Shown here: positions 5,808-10,005 of the stretch, piece by piece
Position numbering within the stretch: the first letter of the stretch is position 1
How the letters are laid out: every line of letters starts with the position of its first letter
Assembly (NCBI GenBank): GCA_947260045.1
Contig: CAMYOP010000073.1
Coordinates: 1-10,005 of the forward strand
DNA length: 10,005 bases
Direction: 5' to 3'
Source of the DNA: an uncultured Desulfobulbaceae bacterium
Lineage (GTDB): Bacteria > Desulfobacterota > Desulfobulbia > Desulfobulbales > Desulfobulbaceae
Translations under genes and position numbers: made by a program
The notes under the pieces: model-generated
Told to the model about the DNA's origin: nothing
The model's database searches: none
The model's input: only the letters and a program-made list of their open reading frames with translations

Positions 5808-7628
5808 TTAATGGTTTAAGTTTATTTCAGTCAGATCAATCTGGAGCTGGCTCATTTTTCGGTAGAGCGTTGATCGGTCTATTCCTAAAATCCTGGCTGC
5901 CTGGGCTTTATTACCAAAAGTACGTTGCAAGGCCGCTAGAATTCTGTCTTTTTCATTGCCAGGGACAATCGTGGGATTATTTTGTTCTCTCCTGCCTGTA
6001 TCGAAATCATCTGGGTTTTTATGGTCATCTTGTTGTGTGATTTCTGGGGGAAGGTGGGCAGTGGTGATGGTGACACCGCTGCACAGTACGCAGGCTCGCT
6101 CTATGATATGCTCAAGTTCTCGTACATTTCCTGGCCAGCGATACTGTTGCATCAGTTCCAAGGCCTGGTCAGAGAGGGAATGGATGTTTTTTTGAAAGCG
6201 TTTTTTAAATCTGCCAATAAATGTTTGGGCGAGAAGTTGGATATCCCCTTCACGCCTGCGAAGAGGAGGAAGGATGATATCAAGTACTTTGAGCCGGTAG
6301 TAGAGATCTTCGCGAAAGGATCCATCCTGGACCTTTTTTTGCAGGTCCGCATTGGTAGCGGCAATGAGGCGAACATCGACATGGATGGGATGATCTTCAC
6401 CCACAGGATAAAAGGTTCTGTCCTGGAGAAATCGTAGGAGTCGAAGCTGCATCAGTGCTGATATGTCACCGATTTCATCAAGAAAAAGAGTGCCGCCATC
6501 TGCCTGGAGAATAAACCCCTGACGGTCACGTTCAGCACCTGTAAAAGATCCTTTCTTGTGACCAAATAATTCACTTTCAAGAAGATTTTCTGGCATAGCC
6601 GTACACGCTACCTTGATGAGTGGCATATTTTTTCGGGGGCTTTCAAAATGGAGCGCCTCGGCCACAAGTTCCTTGCCAGTGCCACTTTCACCGGTTACCA
6701 GCACGGTTGTATCAACTTTTCCTACATTTTCTATAAGGGTAAATATGTTTTCCATGGCTTGACTGGAACCGATCAGTTTATGCAGGCCTGTTCGTTTTTT
6801 ACGCCTGGAAAGCTGTTCCAGTTCGCTCACGTCACGGGCAACAAGCACAACGCCAAGAAATTCTTCCGACTCTGAGAGCATTGGAACACCGCTTACTCTG
6901 AAAACTTTTATGTCCTGGTTTTCAAGGTTTATTTCAACCCGATGCTCGGCAACTTCAATTTTGTTTTCAAGTACCCGTTGAGCATCTACGGTAAATATTT
7001 CTGAAAAACCAGGGATAGTATTGATTGCACCCAAGGTTTGGCGCCCAGGATTGATGTTCTTGAACCATTTCTGCGCCTCCTCATTCATATCGAGCACAAC
7101 CATGCTGGCATCGACTGTGACCACCAGTTCTTTGATGCTGCGAAAAATAGTTTCCAGATATTGCTGGTACCGTTCTTTTTCCAGGGTGAGTTTCTCATTT
7201 TCCTTGGAAAGATTGTATTGGTGCAACGCCAGTCTGGCTGTGCGAAGCAGATCCTCTTTTTTGACTGGTTTGGCAAGGTAATCAAAAGCACCCAGTCGAA
7301 CGGCCTCTGATGCGGTATTGATGTTGGGGTATCCAGTGACCATAACAACTGGACAATCCAGACCTTGTTCCTTGACAGATCGTAAAAGATCAATGCCGGA
7401 AGAACCTTGCAGGACAATATCGCTAATAATGAGGTCGAAATGATTATTTTTTAAGAGAAGAAGAGCTTCGTCATAGCTTGGGGCAGTCAAGACCGAGCCA
7501 TAACCATCCCGTATGAGAAACATCTGGAAGGTCAGGCGGAGACTTTCTTCGTCGTCAACAATTAAAATTGCATTGTTTTCCTTACTTTTTGTAACGGGTG
7601 CTGCTGTGTATAGTTTATTCAGCATCAT
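5808..7628 (-). CDS. NtrC-family sigma-54-dependent response regulator (REC-PAS-AAA+-Fis)
   Basis: A 606-residue cytoplasmic activator that, when phosphorylated, remodels sigma-54 RNA polymerase by ATP hydrolysis. The receiver (about 19-135) has acidic pair D25/D26, acceptor D70, T98 and K120. A PAS-like domain (about 153-270) is inserted before the AAA+ domain, an extra input module absent from the plain NtrC layout. The AAA+ part has Walker A GESGTGKE (313-320), the sigma-54 contact loop GSFTGA (360-365, a common variant of GAFTGA), Walker B GGTLFLDE (378-385), the FREDLYYRL segment (438-446) and WPGNVREL (498-505). The C-terminal Fis-type helix-turn-helix lies at about 561-594. All catalytic motifs are intact. 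It is the obvious partner of the heme kinase 21 bp downstream, and the likely activator of the sigma-54 promoter before the miniprotein. The ATG start has no good Shine-Dalgarno, suggesting low expression. Confidence 0.95.
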   Translation of the reverse strand: MMLNKLYTAAPVTKSKENNAILIVDDEESLRLTFQMFLIRDGYGSVLTAPSYDEALLLLKNNHFDLIISDIVLQGSSGIDLLRSVKEQGLDCPVVMVTGYPNINTASEAVRLGAFDYLAKPVKKEDLLRTARLALHQYNLSKENEKLTLEKERYQQYLETIFRSIKELVVTVDASMVVLDMNEEAQKWFKNINPGRQTLGAINTIPGFSEIFTVDAQRVLENKIEVAEHRVEINLENQDIKVFRVSGVPMLSESEEFLGVVLVARDVSELEQLSRRKKRTGLHKLIGSSQAMENIFTLIENVGKVDTTVLVTGESGTGKELVAEALHFESPRKNMPLIKVACTAMPENLLESELFGHKKGSFTGAERDRQGFILQADGGTLFLDEIGDISALMQLRLLRFLQDRTFYPVGEDHPIHVDVRLIAATNADLQKKVQDGSFREDLYYRLKVLDIILPPLRRREGDIQLLAQTFIGRFKKRFQKNIHSLSDQALELMQQYRWPGNVRELEHIIERACVLCSGVTITTAHLPPEITQQDDHKNPDDFDTGRREQNNPTIVPGNEKDRILAALQRTFGNKAQAARILGIDRSTLYRKMSQLQIDLTEINLNH

Positions 7629-7672
7629 TGAAGTACCGTTTTTCAGGAGAAAGAGAAAAAAATCTTAAAAAT

Positions 7673-7699
7673 AGTATATCATAATTTGCCAGAATCCAA
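7673..7699 (-). promoter_or_regulatory. Possible housekeeping promoter for the regulator-kinase operon
   Basis: The minus strand has TATACT (7673-7678) with TTGGAT (7694-7699) upstream at a short 15-bp spacing. An overlapping TATGAT (7678-7683) with a second TTGGAT (7703-7708) has a long 19-bp spacing. Neither pair is ideal, but the AT-rich 127-bp gap must carry the operon promoter unless transcription reads through from the methyltransferase. No sigma-54 element or TGTTGCA cluster is present here, so I see no sign of autoregulation through the same sites. Confidence 0.3.
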
Positions 7700-7755
7700 C
7701 TGATCCAATAAAAAGCAGAAGATTTTTTCAAAAAAAGACGAGTATAAAACAGGTA

Positions 7756-8469
7756 CTATGCCTCTATGACATAGACATGTGTTTTGGACTCGGGCGAAAA
7801 ATGATCTTTGGTAAGGGACCTGCATTTTATAATTTTTAATTTTGCATAAGAAGTAATTTGATACATTTCATAGGTGTCGAAAGAAAATTGTTGATGCTCT
7901 TCTGACCATATCTGAACACCATTCTTATCAAATTGCGTTATGGTCGTTTCACAGATACCAAGGGCCTCAATGTAAACATGCTTCCATTTTAGAGCCCCTT
8001 CAGGTCTTTTTTGAAAATATTCTTTGTGCTTCCAGTCTTCCCTTAAAAGTTTTGGCGAGGAATAATCAAATATCAATTTTCCTTTTTTGCAGAGGGTTTT
8101 GGCGCACCAGGACATAAAATTCCCCAAGCCTCGTTTAGATAAATAGTTGAGGGAGTCAAATCCGGAAACAATTAAGTCTACAGGGTGTGAAAGTGTTGGG
8201 AGTGTTGTCAGGTCTGCAAGTATAACCTCATCAGAGACTTCTTTTGCATGCCGCAGCATTTGTTCTGATCTGTCAATTGATGTGATATGAAAATCACCTA
8301 ATTCTCGTAGGTAACGCGCTCCTGTTCCTGTCCCAGCACCCGCATCTACAATATGTCCTCTTTTAATATCAAGGGCTTTTAGTTCCTTTAAAACACCATT
8401 TTTCCAGGTGATTTTACATTCTTTGGAGACAGAATCTTCATAGCTTGTCTCCCATTTATCGTAAATCAT
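7756..8469 (-). CDS. Class I SAM-dependent methyltransferase
   Basis: A 237-residue soluble protein with a Rossmann-type methyltransferase fold. Motif I, HIVDAGAGTGTGARYL (39-54), binds SAM. The acidic residue ending strand 2 is D66 in TSIDRSEQML. ADLTTLP (85-91) and VDLIVSGFDSLNYL (97-110) match the following adenine-contact and motif IV regions. Residues from about 150 onward form a substrate-side beta-rich part with many aromatic residues. The family covers small-molecule and protein substrates, and the sequence does not decide between them. It lies 70 bp downstream of the ATP-grasp ligase on the same strand, so the two are probably cotranscribed and may act on the same product. Its Shine-Dalgarno is weak (GGA only), and an inverted repeat covers the start codon, suggesting restrained or regulated translation. 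No clear GC-rich terminator follows, only T-rich sequence. Confidence 0.87.
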   Translation of the reverse strand: MIYDKWETSYEDSVSKECKITWKNGVLKELKALDIKRGHIVDAGAGTGTGARYLRELGDFHITSIDRSEQMLRHAKEVSDEVILADLTTLPTLSHPVDLIVSGFDSLNYLSKRGLGNFMSWCAKTLCKKGKLIFDYSSPKLLREDWKHKEYFQKRPEGALKWKHVYIEALGICETTITQFDKNGVQIWSEEHQQFSFDTYEMYQITSYAKLKIIKCRSLTKDHFSPESKTHVYVIEA

Positions 8470-8501
8470 ACTTATTTGTCCAGTTGTAATTTATAAGTAT
8501 G
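8467..8501 (-). repeat. Inverted repeat overlapping the methyltransferase start codon
   Basis: Perfect 9-bp arms, CATACTTAT (8467-8475) and ATAAGTATG (8493-8501), are separated by 17 nt. In the minus-strand transcript the 3' arm ends in the AUG of the methyltransferase and the only SD-like GGA falls in the loop. It could be a repressor operator or a weak hairpin limiting initiation. The stem is AT-rich, so RNA stability would be modest. Confidence 0.5.
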
Positions 8502-8539
8502 GGGCCAACAGTTGCTTTGCAAAAAGAAGAGAGATATCC

Positions 8540-10005
8540 TTAACCAGTAAGGAAAAAATTGGTCGTAAGAATTTCTCTAATTGCAGATATGTCCTCTTTC
8601 TGCTCAGCAAAATAATGAGGCCAGATATGAGGAGAGCTGTTTATTTCGTTAACACCCGCATTATTTTCACTGTAGGGAACACAGATATCTTTACTCATGA
8701 AATCCAGTCCCGCATATTCAAGGTAGGATACCTTTGCCGCCTTCACAAACATTTCAAGATTTTTCCTGGGAATTGTGCTGATGTCAATTCGTACAGGCTC
8801 GCCACCCAGGTAATGTTCATTACTATGATGAACAAATACTTGTTCTCCCCTGGCAGGTACGTCATGAAGGGTCCTGCTTTCTGTTTTGAGAAACTCTTCG
8901 TCTACTTCTATATTGTACAGTTTGTTGACACGCCAATATTCATCTTTTATATCAACTAGTTTCTGCAGAGAACTTGAGCCATCGCCTATTACATAAGGCG
9001 GAACCCACCAGAGGACATCAATCACGTTACCCTTAAAAATTAAAATGCGGTAATCTTTTCCCTCAAGGAGTTGTTCAACCATTACCTTGTTCCTTTGGAG
9101 AGCAAGCTTGAAAGCTTCACGGATGTCCTGGGGAGTTTCCGGTTTAATTGTAAGACCTCTGCTCAAAGATCCTTTAACGGGTTTTATAACGACTGGCTTA
9201 TGTTTGATGGCATAATCAACGGCTTCATCCTCCTGATTATAAGTAAATATTCTGGAGTCTGGTACAGGGATAGCGTTATTTCTCAGGAGACTTTGACTGA
9301 AATATTTATTATGGGTCATCCTTCTTGAGGAAACGTGGGAGAGACTTATGGAATCATTATATAAAAATAGTTCTTTGTCCTGCCTGCCAATGGTGCAGCA
9401 ACTGTAATCTCTTGAAATGATCTTGACCGTGAGCTTCAAGTCAAGCGCTGCCTGTATATAGATATTGGTATTTTGATTTCTGACAAGTTGTTTAAGGGTT
9501 GGGTCGTTTCTTCTTTTTACCTGAAAGGCTCTATAGAGAGTTTTGCTTTTGTCAGGTTTTAGGAATTTTTGGATGACATCTGATGGTGCATGTTTTGTCT
9601 CGTCAAAATGAGTAAAGCAAAGGGCGTCAGGAAAATGATTGATAATACTTATGTTTAATAACTGTTTCAGCTTTTCATATTTTTTGGAGGCAACGCATGT
9701 TGCAATGGTCACATACTGGGCGTTTGTATATCCTCCAAAAACAAAGCCCTGGATCGTATCATTTACCAGAACAACCTCACCGCGCATCAACTTGTGGGAA
9801 AATGTAAAATAATTCCGAATGAAGGCTTTTTTATGATAGAAGCCATCTGCTCTCTGCTTACGACTCAGTAAATCTTCGTACCAGTCTTTGAGAAGGGCCA
9901 GACATGCTTTTTTATCTGTTTTTTTATAATTTCTAATGAGCAGGTTCTTTATGCCCAGGTCCTTTTTGAACTGTTGCTTGATTGACTCAAGGTTCTTTTC
10001 GGTTA
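8540..10005 (-). CDS. ATP-grasp ligase (cyanophycin-synthetase-like) fused to an acyltransferase-like N-terminal part; 5' end outside the window
   Basis: The frame is open from the stop at 8540 to the right edge (487 full codons visible), so the gene is cut by the window. A TTG at 9790 could be taken as a start, but the same frame continues upstream as ordinary protein sequence with no ATG, so I treat it as internal. Numbering visible codons from 10003: residues 1-170 resemble GNAT/DUF2156-type acyltransferase segments (FTFSHKLMRGE at about 65-75, then VLVNDTIQGFVFGG). The ATP-grasp domain covers about 228-480, with VIKPVKG (272-278), VEQLLEGKDYR (309-319), PPYVIGDG (335-342), GLDFM (432-436) and the metal-binding NEINSSPH (452-459). 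PPYVIGDG and GKDYR recall cyanophycin synthetase and the N-acetylglutaminylglutamine synthetase group. Such enzymes join an amine to a carboxylate by way of an acyl phosphate. The ATP-grasp call is firm. The acyltransferase call is moderate and the product is unknown. Confidence 0.85.
   Translation of the reverse strand, partial: TEKNLESIKQQFKKDLGIKNLLIRNYKKTDKKACLALLKDWYEDLLSRKQRADGFYHKKAFIRNYFTFSHKLMRGEVVLVNDTIQGFVFGGYTNAQYVTIATCVASKKYEKLKQLLNISIINHFPDALCFTHFDETKHAPSDVIQKFLKPDKSKTLYRAFQVKRRNDPTLKQLVRNQNTNIYIQAALDLKLTVKIISRDYSCCTIGRQDKELFLYNDSISLSHVSSRRMTHNKYFSQSLLRNNAIPVPDSRIFTYNQEDEAVDYAIKHKPVVIKPVKGSLSRGLTIKPETPQDIREAFKLALQRNKVMVEQLLEGKDYRILIFKGNVIDVLWWVPPYVIGDGSSSLQKLVDIKDEYWRVNKLYNIEVDEEFLKTESRTLHDVPARGEQVFVHHSNEHYLGGEPVRIDISTIPRKNLEMFVKAAKVSYLEYAGLDFMSKDICVPYSENNAGVNEINSSPHIWPHYFAEQKEDISAIREILTTNFFLTG

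Noticed and set aside
7700..7745. Terminator after the methyltransferase (T7-G-A6 on the minus strand)
   Set aside because: The pairing is only A-T with a one-base loop, so no stable hairpin; other T-runs there have no stem.
8540..9790. The ATP-grasp gene as a complete 416-residue protein starting at TTG 9790
   Set aside because: The frame is open upstream to the window edge with protein-like sequence and no SD before the TTG; a longer, truncated gene fits better.

Overview
The window comes from a Gram-negative bacterium with moderately AT-rich DNA. A periplasmic c-type heme sensor kinase, a sigma-54 enhancer-binding regulator and a large hybrid kinase together suggest Desulfobacterota (former Deltaproteobacteria) or a similar anaerobic or redox-versatile lineage. 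This is an inference from gene content; no rRNA or marker gene is present.

Layout. (1) 183-2690, plus strand: an apparently orphan hybrid histidine kinase (periplasmic Cache-like sensor, PAS, HisKA, HATPase, receiver). (2) 2691-3245: a gene-poor stretch ending in a strong intrinsic terminator that serves the minus strand. (3) 3246-7628, minus strand: a self-contained signalling module. In transcription order it contains an NtrC-type response regulator (REC-PAS-AAA+-Fis), a four-helix membrane histidine kinase with a periplasmic CXXCH heme-binding domain, and then, after 243 bp of regulatory DNA, a 71-residue membrane miniprotein. (4) 7756-10005, minus strand: a SAM-dependent methyltransferase preceded by a large ATP-grasp ligase. 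The ligase's reading frame stays open to the right edge and carries an acyltransferase-like N-terminal part, so it is 5'-truncated here.

The most interesting structure is the non-coding DNA between the kinase and the miniprotein. Reading toward the miniprotein it holds: a cluster of TGTTGCA/TGCAACA half-sites (3637-3694) suited to an enhancer-binding protein; a candidate IHF site (3575-3587); a good sigma-54 -24/-12 promoter (3532-3546); a strong Shine-Dalgarno; the miniprotein gene; and a hairpin terminator. The adjacent regulator is of the class that activates sigma-54 promoters and has GSFTGA, both Walker motifs and a Fis helix-turn-helix. The simplest model is that a heme-based periplasmic redox or gas signal passes through the kinase to the regulator, which binds the half-site cluster and turns on the miniprotein as its dedicated output. 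The parts are visible in the sequence; the wiring and the miniprotein's function are inference.

The ATP-grasp/methyltransferase pair looks like a separate small biosynthetic operon, with an inverted repeat overlapping the methyltransferase start codon.
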